From NCBI RefSeq assembly GCF_009805705.1, contig NZ_VSMB01000001.1, positions 558,001-622,000 of the forward strand: a stretch of DNA of 64,000 nucleotides. Reading direction: 5' to 3'. Origin of the DNA: Ruania rhizosphaerae (GTDB lineage Bacteria > Actinomycetota > Actinomycetes > Actinomycetales > Beutenbergiaceae). The notes beneath the pieces are model-generated. The model did no database searches and had not been told where the DNA came from. It saw only the letters and a list, made by a program, of their open reading frames with translations. A program made the translations under genes and the position numbers. Below are positions 17,008 through 24,566 of the stretch, piece by piece (positions within the stretch are counted from its first letter, which is position 1; the number at the start of each line of letters is the position of its first letter).

Positions 17008-17038
17008 ACGCTAGAATCTCAACCATGGTTGAGGTCAA
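17008..17038 (-). promoter_or_regulatory. SoxR-type promoter of the RidA gene
   Basis: Read on the minus strand: TTGACC (17038-17033), a spacer of exactly 19 bases, then TAGCGT (17013-17008). The spacer contains the perfect 16-bp palindrome CTCAACCATGGTTGAG (17018-17033). This is the MerR/SoxR activation architecture. The RidA start lies about 37 bases beyond the expected transcription start. Confidence 0.75.
17012..17033 (+). promoter_or_regulatory. soxR leaderless promoter overlapping the SoxR operator
   Basis: TAGAAT at 17012-17017 is a good -10 for the plus strand; seven bases later is the A of the soxR ATG (17025), so the mRNA would be leaderless. The palindrome 17018-17033 covers the start codon, so SoxR bound there would cover its own transcription start while acting on the divergent ridA promoter. 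Confidence 0.6.
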
Positions 17039-17486
17039 CCCGCGCGCGACGCTGACACCCGGCGAGGTCGCCGCCCGTGCCGGGGTGGCCGTGTCGGCGC
17101 TGCACTTCTACGAGCGCGAGGGCCTGATCAGCAGCACCCGGACGGCCGGGAATCAGCGCCGGTACCGCCGCGACGTGCTCCGCCGGCTCGCCTTCGTGCG
17201 GGTGGCTCAGCGCGTAGGCATCCCGCTGGCGCGCGTGCGCGATGAGCTGTCCCGCCTCCCCGACGAGCGCACTCCCAGCCGACGGGACTGGCAGCGCCTC
17301 TCCGCGGCGTGGCGCGACGAACTCGAGGAGCGGATCCGCCGGCTCGAACAGCTTCGCGACGACTTCACCAGCTGCATCGGTTGTGGCTGCCTCTCACTGC
17401 GGCAGTGCGCGCTCGCCAACCCGGGGGACGCGTTGGGCGGGCACGGGCCGGGCCCGCGCCTGCTCGAGGACGACTCGAGCAGCTGA
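17025..17486 (+). CDS. soxR: Redox-sensitive transcriptional activator SoxR
   Basis: A 153-residue MerR-family protein with the HTH ([21 protein letters not shown]), recognition of [12 protein letters not shown], a dimer helix and the diagnostic [2Fe-2S] cysteine cluster Cys117, Cys120, Cys122 and Cys128 ([12 protein letters not shown]), followed by NPGD and RLLEDD as in E. coli SoxR. It senses redox-cycling compounds by oxidation of the cluster. The start codon sits inside its operator. Predicted targets here are the divergent RidA gene and the quinone reductase at 11376. Confidence 0.96.
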   Translation: MVEVNPRATLTPGEVAARAGVAVSALHFYEREGLISSTRTAGNQRRYRRDVLRRLAFVRVAQRVGIPLARVRDELSRLPDERTPSRRDWQRLSAAWRDELEERIRRLEQLRDDFTSCIGCGCLSLRQCALANPGDALGGHGPGPRLLEDDSSS

Positions 17487-17543
17487 TCCCGCCGCCTGAC
17501 CAGGCCCGGCCGGCCGTTCTGCCAGCGCGTGCGCGAACCCTGA

Positions 17544-18518
17544 CTACGCCGGAGGCGTGCCCTTCGGTGCCGGGCCGAGCTCGCTGAGGAGGTCAGCCAT
17601 GCGTTTGTACGCGCGGTTGCGGTAGGCGATGAGCTCGGCCCGTGTGTCGTCGTCGAAGTCGCCGGTCAGGCCCTTGCCGTTCTTCGCGCCGTGCCGTCCG
17701 GCCGCCACGGCGTCGGAGATCAACGACGGCGTCCCGAGCCTTTCGCCGTACGCCTCGCCCAGGGTGCCGTAGCCACTGGCGTACACGTCCAGGCCGGCCT
17801 GGTCGGCGATGGCGAACGGGCCGAAGAAGCCCAGCCGGAAGCCGAACGTCGTACGCACGATCGTGTCGACGTCCTCGACGGTGGCCACACCCTCCTCGAC
17901 GACGGCGGTCGCCTCCTTGAGCAGGGCGTACTGCAGGCGGTTCAGCACCATTCCGGGCGTGTCGGCCACCTGGGCGCCCTGACGGCCGATGCGCACGAGG
18001 AGAGCCTTGATGGCCTCGACGACCTCCGCCGTCGTGGCCTCTCCGGCGACCAGCTCGACGCCCGGGATGAAGGGGGCGGGGTTGGAGAAGTGCACGGTGA
18101 GGAAGCGCTCGGGGCCCTGCACGGCAGGGACGAGCACGTGCACGGGGATGGTGGAGGTGTTGGTGCCGATGATCGCGTCGGGGCGGGCGGCGGCGCTGAT
18201 GCGGGCGAGCACGTCGTGCTTGACGTCGGCACGCTCGAAGACGGCTTCCTCGATGAGGTCGACGTCCGCCACGGCTTCCTCGAGGGAGTCGGCGGCGGTG
18301 AGGTTGGCGCGGATTCGGTCGGTGCTGCCCGGCTCGTAGAGGCCGTCGGCCTCGAACTCGGCGGCCTCACGAAGGAGGCGATCTAGGCCGGCCTGGGTGG
18401 CCTCGGGGGTGGTGTCGACGATGGTGGTGCTGATCCCGGCGTTGGCGAAGATCTGCGCGATGCCGCCGCCCATGTAGCCGGCGCCGACCACGGTGACGGT
18501 CTCGATGGTCCTGCTCAT
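17544..18518 (-). CDS. 3-hydroxyacyl-CoA dehydrogenase-family NAD-dependent dehydrogenase
   Basis: A 324-residue protein with the NAD motif VVGAGYMGGGIAQIFANAG, the acidic DLIEEAVFE loop, the NTSTIPV stretch and catalytic His in HFSNPAPF. The C-terminal dimer domain carries TPGMVLNRLQYALLKEA. The FSNPAPF variant, instead of FNPVP, is seen in relatives acting on hydroxy acids such as gulonate-type dehydrogenases rather than fatty acyl-CoA. It follows a sugar isomerase-like gene by 10 bases, which also suggests sugar-acid catabolism. Confidence 0.85.
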   Translation of the reverse strand: MSRTIETVTVVGAGYMGGGIAQIFANAGISTTIVDTTPEATQAGLDRLLREAAEFEADGLYEPGSTDRIRANLTAADSLEEAVADVDLIEEAVFERADVKHDVLARISAAARPDAIIGTNTSTIPVHVLVPAVQGPERFLTVHFSNPAPFIPGVELVAGEATTAEVVEAIKALLVRIGRQGAQVADTPGMVLNRLQYALLKEATAVVEEGVATVEDVDTIVRTTFGFRLGFFGPFAIADQAGLDVYASGYGTLGEAYGERLGTPSLISDAVAAGRHGAKNGKGLTGDFDDDTRAELIAYRNRAYKRMADLLSELGPAPKGTPPA

Positions 18519-18528
18519 ACTTTGCTCC

Positions 18529-19515
18529 TCAGCGGGTGGGCTGGTCGGGTCGGTTCAGGGCCGAACCCAGCACTTGACGGATGTAGTCACGATTCTCGGC
18601 GCACACGCCGATGGAGTCACTGCCGTAGTGCTCGGTGCAGAACGGGCCGCGGTAGCCCAGCTCTAGGGCGCGGCGGATGACCGCGCGGTAGTTGATCACC
18701 CCGTACTTCAGTGGCACCGGGGCGGAGGAGTAGGAGCCGGTGGTCGGATCCTCGTCGCGGGTGTAGCTCTTGATGTGCCAGAAGTTCGAGTACGGCAGCA
18801 CCGTCTCGAACAGGTCGATCATGCCGGGCGAGCTGGGGATCGGGCGGTGCAGGCGCACCAGGTTGCCGATGTCCGGATTGAGACCGACGGCGTCGTGGCC
18901 GACGTCCTTGACGAACTGGACGGCGTCCTCCGGGGTCCCGACGTAGGTGTCCTCGTACATCTCCAGGCTGACCTGGATGCCGTTGGCGGCGGCGTGGTCG
19001 CCGAGCTCGCGGATGCGCTCGATGGCGAGGGGGCGTAGTTCTGGATCGTCCTCGTGGCCTGGCTCGAGCCAGAACCAGAGTGCTTTCTGTTGTGCAGGCG
19101 TGAGGCCCTGCATGAACCCGACGTTGACGATCGAGGCGCCGACCTCGGGGGCGATGTCGAGGAAGCGGTGGGCGTCGGCGAGGTTCTGCTCGCCGTTCGT
19201 GCGGTCGACCACGCTGCTGCGGGTCATCGAGATCGAGGAGATGCCCAGGCCCTCGTCGGCCAGCACGCTCCGGAACTCGTCCAGGCGCTCCGGGCTGAGC
19301 TTGGCCAGGGAGAGCCAGGCGTCCGTGGGGTCGATGTGGTCGAAACCGAGCTCGCGGACTTGGCGCAGCTGGCCGGCCCAGGTGACGGCGGGGGCGTCGA
19401 TCGTGGGGGTGCCATCCGGCGTCGTAGCGCCGAAGGTGAGCATGTTGCAGGCGATCGGCCAGGTCTCGGCCGTCCAGTCTGCTGGGTCGGGGGGCGGCGT
19501 TGCTCGCGATTCCAT
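18529..19515 (-). CDS. Sugar phosphate isomerase/epimerase (xylose isomerase-like TIM barrel)
   Basis: With the ATG at 19515 the protein has 328 residues. It shows the AP-endonuclease-2/xylose isomerase-like barrel: ELGFDHIDP, VSLEMYED, GLNPDIGNLVRL (metal-binding Glu and Asp) and the late SFWHIK-like and GPFCTEHYGSD segments. Such enzymes isomerize or epimerize sugars or keto-inositols. It forms an operon with the following dehydrogenase. A very AT-rich -10-like sequence abuts the start, so the mRNA may be leaderless; a longer N-terminus is unlikely. Confidence 0.82.
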   Translation of the reverse strand: MESRATPPPDPADWTAETWPIACNMLTFGATTPDGTPTIDAPAVTWAGQLRQVRELGFDHIDPTDAWLSLAKLSPERLDEFRSVLADEGLGISSISMTRSSVVDRTNGEQNLADAHRFLDIAPEVGASIVNVGFMQGLTPAQQKALWFWLEPGHEDDPELRPLAIERIRELGDHAAANGIQVSLEMYEDTYVGTPEDAVQFVKDVGHDAVGLNPDIGNLVRLHRPIPSSPGMIDLFETVLPYSNFWHIKSYTRDEDPTTGSYSSAPVPLKYGVINYRAVIRRALELGYRGPFCTEHYGSDSIGVCAENRDYIRQVLGSALNRPDQPTR

Positions 19516-19528
19516 ATTATATAGGATA
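19515..19528 (-). promoter_or_regulatory. AT-rich -10/operator at the start of the isomerase gene
   Basis: On the minus strand the bases read TATCCTATATAATA, ending at the ATG. TATCCT (19528-19523) is seven bases before the ATG, fitting a leaderless start. The 14-mer is also a partial dyad (10 of 14 positions symmetric), resembling sites of FCD-type GntR regulators. In this high-GC sequence so long an AT run stands out. Confidence 0.5.
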
Positions 19529-19763
19529 GCACTCGGGTTCGAGGCGGCTAGGTCAACGGTAGTCGGCGCTGGTTGGATAGCGGCACCGGCCGTGTGCTTT
19601 CGAGTGGACTCCACGGCGTGCCGGCACGACGGGGCCGCACTGCGGTTGGGGCTGTGATTCAGGCCGGCGTGCGGCCGGCAGCGGCCCGGACCTGAGTCAC
19701 TGAGCACCTGTCCCGGCGCCACTGCCGCGGGCCCCCGCCCCACGACCACCTAAGGACGACGAC

Positions 19764-20759
19764 ATGGCCACAACTGCCCACATCTCCACCGACCCCGATG
19801 CGCCATCGGCACCTACCGGCCGCCGTATCGGCGTGATGCTCCCGCGCGATCTGCCGCCCCACGAAGTGCTTCAGTTCGCGCGGCAGGCTGACTCGCTCGG
19901 CTTCGACGAACTGTGGGTCATAGAGGACCTCGGCTTCCGCGGCGGTGTGGCGCAAGCGGCCGCGGTGCTGGCGGCCACCTCGCGCATCACCGTCGGCATC
20001 GGAATCACGCCCGCCGCGGTGCGTCACGCAGCGTTCGCGGCGATGGAGATCGCCACGCTCGGGCAGCTCTTTCCCGGCCGCATCGTTGCCGGCCTCGGCC
20101 ACGGGATGCCGGCGTGGATGCGCAGTCTTGGCCTGTGGCCCGCGAGCCCGCTGACCCTCCTCGAGGAAACCGCCACAGCGGTCCGGTCGGTGCTCCGCGG
20201 TGAGGCCGTCCCTCAGGGCCGGTACGTCACGCTCGAACACGAGGAGTTCACCGAGCTACCCGACGTCGTTCCTCCCGTGCTTCTGGGAGTTCGCGGACCG
20301 CGGTCGCTGGCGCTCTCGGGCCGGATCGCTGACGGGACACTGCTGGCCGAGCCGGCTCCACCGACCTACATTCGAGCGGCGCGCAGCCACATCTCGGCCA
20401 CCGGTCCACACCAGCTCATCACCTACGACGTTGCGGCAGTCAGCAAAGACAGTGGACTGGCCCTCGAGGCGGTCCGCCCTGGGCTCGCCTACATCGGCGA
20501 GCCCGACTGGGCACCCCACCTTGTCGGCCTCGACTTCGCAGACGACCTCGCGGCGTTGCGTGCTCGATGCGAATCACCCCAAGAGTTCGCGCGCCAACTC
20601 CCGCTCACCTGGGTCGACGCTCTCAGCCTTGCCGGAACGCCGGAAGGAATCCGGGCAAAGATCGCTGCGCGCCACGACGCCGGTGCCACTAGCGTCGTGC
20701 TCACACCGGTCGGCGAGAATCGCCTCTCCCAGCTGGAGCAACTCGCCCAGGTCCAGTAA
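19764..20759 (+). CDS. LLM-class flavin-dependent oxidoreductase (luciferase-like)
   Basis: A 331-residue TIM-barrel protein of the bacterial luciferase/F420 reductase superfamily. Visible marks: FARQADSLGFDELWVIEDLG, TSRITVGIGITP, FAAMEIATLGQLFPGRIVAGLGHG and the GPRSLALSGRIADGTLL loop that holds the flavin or F420 phosphate. Family members use FMN or F420; which one is not decidable here. It stands divergent from the isomerase/dehydrogenase pair across a 248-base gap with no other gene. Confidence 0.88.
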   Translation: MATTAHISTDPDAPSAPTGRRIGVMLPRDLPPHEVLQFARQADSLGFDELWVIEDLGFRGGVAQAAAVLAATSRITVGIGITPAAVRHAAFAAMEIATLGQLFPGRIVAGLGHGMPAWMRSLGLWPASPLTLLEETATAVRSVLRGEAVPQGRYVTLEHEEFTELPDVVPPVLLGVRGPRSLALSGRIADGTLLAEPAPPTYIRAARSHISATGPHQLITYDVAAVSKDSGLALEAVRPGLAYIGEPDWAPHLVGLDFADDLAALRARCESPQEFARQLPLTWVDALSLAGTPEGIRAKIAARHDAGATSVVLTPVGENRLSQLEQLAQVQ

Positions 20760-20784
20760 CGCTCACCCGTCCGATGCGCTCCCT

Positions 20785-20985
20785 AGGTTCGCGGGTGACG
20801 TCGTCATCAAGGCCGCGGCTGCCGCCTGGGTCCGTGCGACGGGGCCAGCTCGCGGTGGCCCCGGCCCAGGCGAACATGTCGCCCGGGTCGGCATGGCTGA
20901 ACGGCCGCTCCAGGGTTTGGTCCTCGCCCGCGTCGAACCCGTCCTGGGAGAGGGTGAAGCAGTGAACTCTGAGCAGTTGATCCAT
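20785..20985 (-). pseudogene. Dihydrofolate reductase/RibD-like protein, N-terminal fragment
   Basis: From ATG at 20985 the frame reads MDQLLRVHCFTLSQDGF and then a DPGDMFAWAGATASWP-type segment, typical of the first 65 residues of RibD C-terminal-domain 'dihydrofolate reductase family' proteins (about 190-230 residues). Similarity stops near 20790, where the end of the LLM gene begins; the frame itself stays open to 20701. About two thirds of the gene is lost. Confidence 0.7.
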
Positions 20986-21025
20986 GGGAGCCTTCCGTGC
21001 TCGCGATAGCCACGTGTCTCGGCGG

Positions 21026-21228
21026 TTACCGGGGTGGGTGTGAGGCCGCGAGGTGGTCCGCCAAGGCGTCCAGTGTCGAGGCGAGGCCGTTAGCGGCGCG
21101 CTCCGTCCGGAGCTCGGGGGTAGCGAACGTTGACGGACGGTGACCCGTGTCTGCTCTCCGATGTCCCGGAGCGTGATCGTCGTGCGAATACCCGTGTCCG
21201 GTTCGTCGAAAACTATCTCGTGCGGCGC
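21026..21228 (-). pseudogene. SRPBCC/AHSA1-like protein, C-terminal fragment with frameshift
   Basis: The minus strand reads HEIVFDEPDTGIRTTITL and a TRVTVRQ segment, then changes frame near 21117 to continue ELRTERAANGLASTLDALADHL and stops at 21026. This matches the C-terminal half of START-like SRPBCC proteins. The N-terminal half is missing, and IS debris begins where it should be. It precedes the RibD-like fragment by 40 bases, so both may once have been an operon. Confidence 0.68.
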
Positions 21229-21256
21229 GGGCGAGACGTCGGTTGAGGAATCGGAG

Positions 21257-21457
21257 CCGATGCGGGGAGCCATCCGGTGCCTGATGGCGCGCACGTTGCG
21301 GGCGGAACTGGGCACGTCCCAGGGCACGGTCGAGCGGGTCGCTGACCAGCTGGGCTATGGGGCGGAGTCGGTGCGTAACTGGGTCAAGCAGGCCGACATC
21401 GACGATGGCCAAGTGCCGGGCGTGAGCACTGAAGGGTCGACGCGGGTGAGGGCCCTG
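21257..21457 (+). mobile_element. IS3-family OrfA transposase fragment
   Basis: About 67 codons read SEPMRGAI..., LGTSQGTVERVADQLGYG, SVRNWVKQADIDDG and PGVSTEGSTRVRAL, the helix-turn-helix core of IS3 OrfA. The N-terminal part, the leucine zipper and all of OrfB are missing. The frame runs without a stop into an unrelated ISL3 transposase end, producing a chimeric open frame. Confidence 0.78.
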
Positions 21458-21769
21458 GCCGCCTACCGCGAGGAGGACAGGCGCCGGGGCCGCGAGCTGA
21501 TGGCCAAGCTCATCAGCTCGATCAGCCACGGCGTGCCGAAGGCCCTGAGCGAGATCATCACAGTCGGGCGAACACTCAATAGGCGAGCCACCGACGTGCT
21601 GGCCTACTTCGACAGGCCCGGCACCAGCAACGGACCGCCCGAGGCCATCAACGGCAGGCTCGAGCATCTGCGCGGCTCCGCGCTCGGGTTCCGCAACCTG
21701 ACCAACTACATCGCCAGATCGCTGCTCGAGACCGGCGGGTTCAGGCCACAACTACACCCTCAACTGTGA
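21458..21769 (+). mobile_element. ISL3-family transposase, C-terminal fragment
   Basis: About 103 codons starting AAYREEDRRRGRELM and ending with RPGTSNGPPEAINGRLEHL, GSALGFRNLTNYIARSLLE and the QLHPQL end. This is the C-terminal third of ISL3-type (IS1096/IS1165-like) transposases, with the DDE glutamate in the EAINGR motif. It is joined in frame to the IS3 fragment, so it is an old insertion-in-insertion or deletion product, not active. Confidence 0.82.
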
Positions 21770-21812
21770 AGAGCCGGTTTGAGCAGGTCGGTGTGCATTG
21801 CTGACTTTGGGG

Positions 21813-22799
21813 CTATCGCGGGTCGTCCTCAAGTGCACGGATCAGGGGTACGACGAAGTCGGCGAGTGCTCGCTCTTGTTTGCGAGGATCGGTCGAACCG
21901 AGTAGGGACCACAACGGTATGGTGATGTCGATGACGTCCCGGCCAGTGGATGTGGTGTTGTTCGCGACCGCGACAGCAGGACCGAAGCCGCCGCCAATCT
22001 CCCGAAGTTGCTGCAGCCGGAGCGGTCCCGTGTCAGGAACCCGGACCAGGAGCGTCGTCCCGCGTTGATGTAAGGGAGAGACGTAGACCGACGCCTCGTC
22101 GCTGTCGACTTGCTGCAGGTACAACTCGCACCGGCGTCCGGTCCGCACCGACCAGGCCTCTCGAACAGCGCTGCGGGTAGAGGCCCAAAGTTTGGCGAAG
22201 TTGGCCTGGTTGACCAGCCCGGCGCTTCCCGGATCATCTGGGAGCAGGTCGCCAATGTGAGGCACAGGCGGGGTGAACCCGATCTGGTCGAAGCCCTCCC
22301 GGAGCCAGTGGGTCAACTCATGGCTGCCAGTGAGTAGCGGAGGGTAGAGGGCGCGCCACAGGAAATGGCCGCCGGTGGCGGGTGCAAGATACTTCGGGTG
22401 GCCTGTGATCCGGTGGTCCAGGTTGATCGGTGAGCTGCGGGTGAGCGTGACAGCGTCGATTCCTGGCAGTTCCAGGTACCTCTCGAGTTGGCCTTGACTG
22501 ACGCCCTCGCTGTCGGTGTGGAGTGTCTCGGACGCGTCGAGTTTGTGCTCGCACAGTACGCGGCGCCCGTCTTCGAGAGTGAGCATCATGTCCGGCCGAG
22601 CCCGCTCGACGTCGAACCTCACTTGCGTCGAGACAGCAGTGATGGTGGCAGAACCCTCGCCGCAGTTCTCGCCCCCGAACACCACGCTGGCGTAGGCGCT
22701 CCGGAAGCCCTCATCCGCCTGGAGGGCGGCCCCCAGGAAGGCGGTGAGGTGGTCTTCTCGCAGCTGTGTCAGTGCCCGAGTCTGCAAGAACAGGTTCAC
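21813..22799 (-). CDS. Hypothetical protein with a PD-(D/E)XK nuclease-like core
   Basis: The family is not recognised by name. The 328-residue protein carries RARPDMMLTLEDG (Asp70), then VLCEHKLDA (Glu84, Lys86) and SQGQLERYLEL (Gln104), the spacing of a PD-(D/E)XK nuclease fold with the motif IV helix. The rest is mixed, with tryptophan and no membrane segments. It starts with GTG and has no obvious ribosome site. It sits alone beside IS debris. It could be part of a defence or repair function or a degenerate restriction-type protein; no methylase or helicase partner is in view. Confidence 0.55.
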   Translation of the reverse strand: MNLFLQTRALTQLREDHLTAFLGAALQADEGFRSAYASVVFGGENCGEGSATITAVSTQVRFDVERARPDMMLTLEDGRRVLCEHKLDASETLHTDSEGVSQGQLERYLELPGIDAVTLTRSSPINLDHRITGHPKYLAPATGGHFLWRALYPPLLTGSHELTHWLREGFDQIGFTPPVPHIGDLLPDDPGSAGLVNQANFAKLWASTRSAVREAWSVRTGRRCELYLQQVDSDEASVYVSPLHQRGTTLLVRVPDTGPLRLQQLREIGGGFGPAVAVANNTTSTGRDVIDITIPLWSLLGSTDPRKQERALADFVVPLIRALEDDPR

Positions 22800-23000
22800 G
22801 ACGGCACTGTACTCAGGAATCCAGGAGACGCGGGCCGGACGCAGCGCAGTGGAAGCGGAGTCGATTCTCGGAGAACCACGGTAGCCGGCTCGCGAGCTCC
22901 GAGGTCCTGAGTGGCTCTCTCGCTGATCGCGGGGGAGTGCTGCGGGATCGTTCGACGTGCCCGCTCGGAGTGTGCGTCGTCGGAGACCACGACAGCCGCG

Positions 23001-23600
23001 TCAGCGGGAACGGCCGAGTGTGGCGAGGAGGTCTTCGTGGAGTTCGAACCAGATTCGGTGTGCGGACTCGCGGTCGGTCGCTGTCACCCAGGAAGGATCG
23101 GTGCGGGCACGATCGAGCGCGGCACTGAATCGGTCGTAATAGCCATCGAACCGCGGCAGGCGGCGCACGAGTTGCTCTTCGAGCGTGGCCCACGCTTGGC
23201 CGGCATTGGCGAGTTCCTCGACGGTCTCGGCGAGGCTGATGGTCTGCTCACGGATACCCAATTCGGCCAGTTGCCAACGGGTGCAGGCGTTGGTGACCTT
23301 CCAGTTGAGCGATTCGACCGCGGTCATCACCGCTTCCACCTCGACACGGGCACCCGCACGGTCCAACTCCTCAGCCAGAAGTACCTCACCGAGTGTCTTG
23401 CCGGCTTCGGTGAGCGACCATCCGCCGTCGCCGGTGAACTGGCTCCAGACCACCTGCCCGGCCGCCTGGGCATCGAGCAGGACTTCATCGACCTGGGCGG
23501 GCGGGATGCCCGCCCGCTTGCTCACGGCAGCGCCTCCGGCATAGCCGAGGATCCGCACCGTGTGGAGGACCTGCAGCCGCACATCGTTCGGTGATGTCAT
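23001..23600 (-). CDS. Hypothetical winged-helix-like regulatory protein
   Basis: With the ATG at 23600 the protein has 199 residues. The first 80 residues (VLHTVRILGYAGGAAVSKRAGIPPAQVDEVLLDAQAAG..., TEAGK) look like a winged-helix domain with a final wing; the rest is helical and acidic with many Trp/Glu. The start codon overlaps the stop of the PEP-utilizing enzyme remnant (CGATGA), so the two were an operon. It probably regulates or assists that enzyme; no family name is offered. Confidence 0.6.
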   Translation of the reverse strand: MTSPNDVRLQVLHTVRILGYAGGAAVSKRAGIPPAQVDEVLLDAQAAGQVVWSQFTGDGGWSLTEAGKTLGEVLLAEELDRAGARVEVEAVMTAVESLNWKVTNACTRWQLAELGIREQTISLAETVEELANAGQAWATLEEQLVRRLPRFDGYYDRFSAALDRARTDPSWVTATDRESAHRIWFELHEDLLATLGRSR

Positions 23601-23861
23601 CGGTTCTCCGATCCGGTGATGGTTCCGGCGGTGCCGTCGACCTTGACGAGCGCGTCGTCGGGCATGCCCATGGCGGAGGTGACCTCGGTGATAGCGGGGA
23701 TGCCCAGCTCGCGGGCAATGATCGCCGCATGCGAGAGCACCTCCACCGCGCGAGGTCACGACCGCGGCTGCTCGGGCGAGCAACGGCGTCCATGCCGGTG
23801 ACGTGGCCCGGCACACCAGCACCTCACCTGGTGCGAACCGAGAGAAGTCGTCGAGACCCAT
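23597..23861 (-). pseudogene. PEP-utilizing enzyme (pyruvate phosphate dikinase-like), C-terminal remnant with frameshift
   Basis: The minus strand reads FAPGEVLVCRATSPAWTP and then an ARAAAVVTSRGGG segment; one extra base near 23750 moves the frame, after which it continues LSHAAIIARELGIPAITEV and ends DGTAGTITGSENR. This is the phosphohistidine swivel domain, with the His in LSHAAIIARE. The large PEP/pyruvate-binding part that should precede it is absent; 23862-24089 shows no coherent homologous frame. Frameshift could be a sequence error, but the missing N-terminus cannot. Confidence 0.72.
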
Positions 23862-24089
23862 CGATGATGCGCAGGCGCCCGTGTGCGGTACCCGGGTTCG
23901 CCGGCGTGCCGGACGCGAGGCTCACCGCAGGCGTCATCGCCGGGCTTGGGGCCGCCGCGGGTGCACGGTCGGTGGCCTTCCCCGCCTCGCCCACTCCCGC
24001 CTGCGGACCGCACTGCTGGTCCAGGGAGGCTCGCTTGTTCTGCGCGCTACCTGCTTACGCCCACTCCGGTGAATGAGGGCAGTCCGCGA

Positions 24090-24566
24090 TCACGGCCGAT
24101 GGCCGAAGGTGATGCGTATCAGCCGGCTGTCGGCCCAGTCTTCGAGCCGAGTCGGCCGGATGGTGCCGGGGTCGTGGGGCTGATTGAGGTCCGCGACGAT
24201 CTCCGCCAGTACCGCCTGACGTTCAGCTGGGTCGGTGACTGGCGTGGCCCGTGCAGGCAGATCTGCACGGATCCCGTTCTTGAGGTGGAAGGTGAAGTGG
24301 GGATTGGCGAGAAGGTTCGCATGCCAGTCGGTTGCGGCCCCGCCGGCGCCGCTGCACAGGTAGGTTGCGCCCGCGGCTCGGTAGAAGAAGATCTCGATGC
24401 GGCGCGGTCGGCCGGTGCGGCGTCCCAGCGTGGTGATGTCGATGATCCGTTCGCTGGTGCCTGCGGCGGGGGTGATTTCGATGGCTCGCCGGATGTGATC
24501 GGGCAGGTGCGACAAGGACGCCTCCCGTGCGGAGTCGTTCGACCCGGTCGTGTGTGGAGTGCTCAT
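24090..24566 (-). CDS. Deazaflavin(F420)-dependent nitroreductase-family protein
   Basis: A 158-residue split-barrel protein. It shows IDITTLGRRTGRPRRIEI, the characteristic start of the DDN family that binds F420, then GATYLCSGAGGAATDWHANLLANP and a terminal hydrophobic strand. Such proteins reduce substrates with F420H2 or act as heme/quinone reductases. The ATG overlaps the stop of the SDR gene by four bases, so the two are co-translated under the same promoter and TetR control. Confidence 0.86.
   Translation of the reverse strand: MSTPHTTGSNDSAREASLSHLPDHIRRAIEITPAAGTSERIIDITTLGRRTGRPRRIEIFFYRAAGATYLCSGAGGAATDWHANLLANPHFTFHLKNGIRADLPARATPVTDPAERQAVLAEIVADLNQPHDPGTIRPTRLEDWADSRLIRITFGHRP

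Noticed and set aside
21140-21769. A functional 209-residue transposase
   Set aside because: It is a fusion of antisense SRPBCC sequence, an IS3 OrfA core and an ISL3 C-terminus; no complete catalytic domain.
22800-23000. A gene between the nuclease-like and winged-helix genes
   Set aside because: Short frames only, without initiation signals or family likeness; no structure was seen in these 200 bases.
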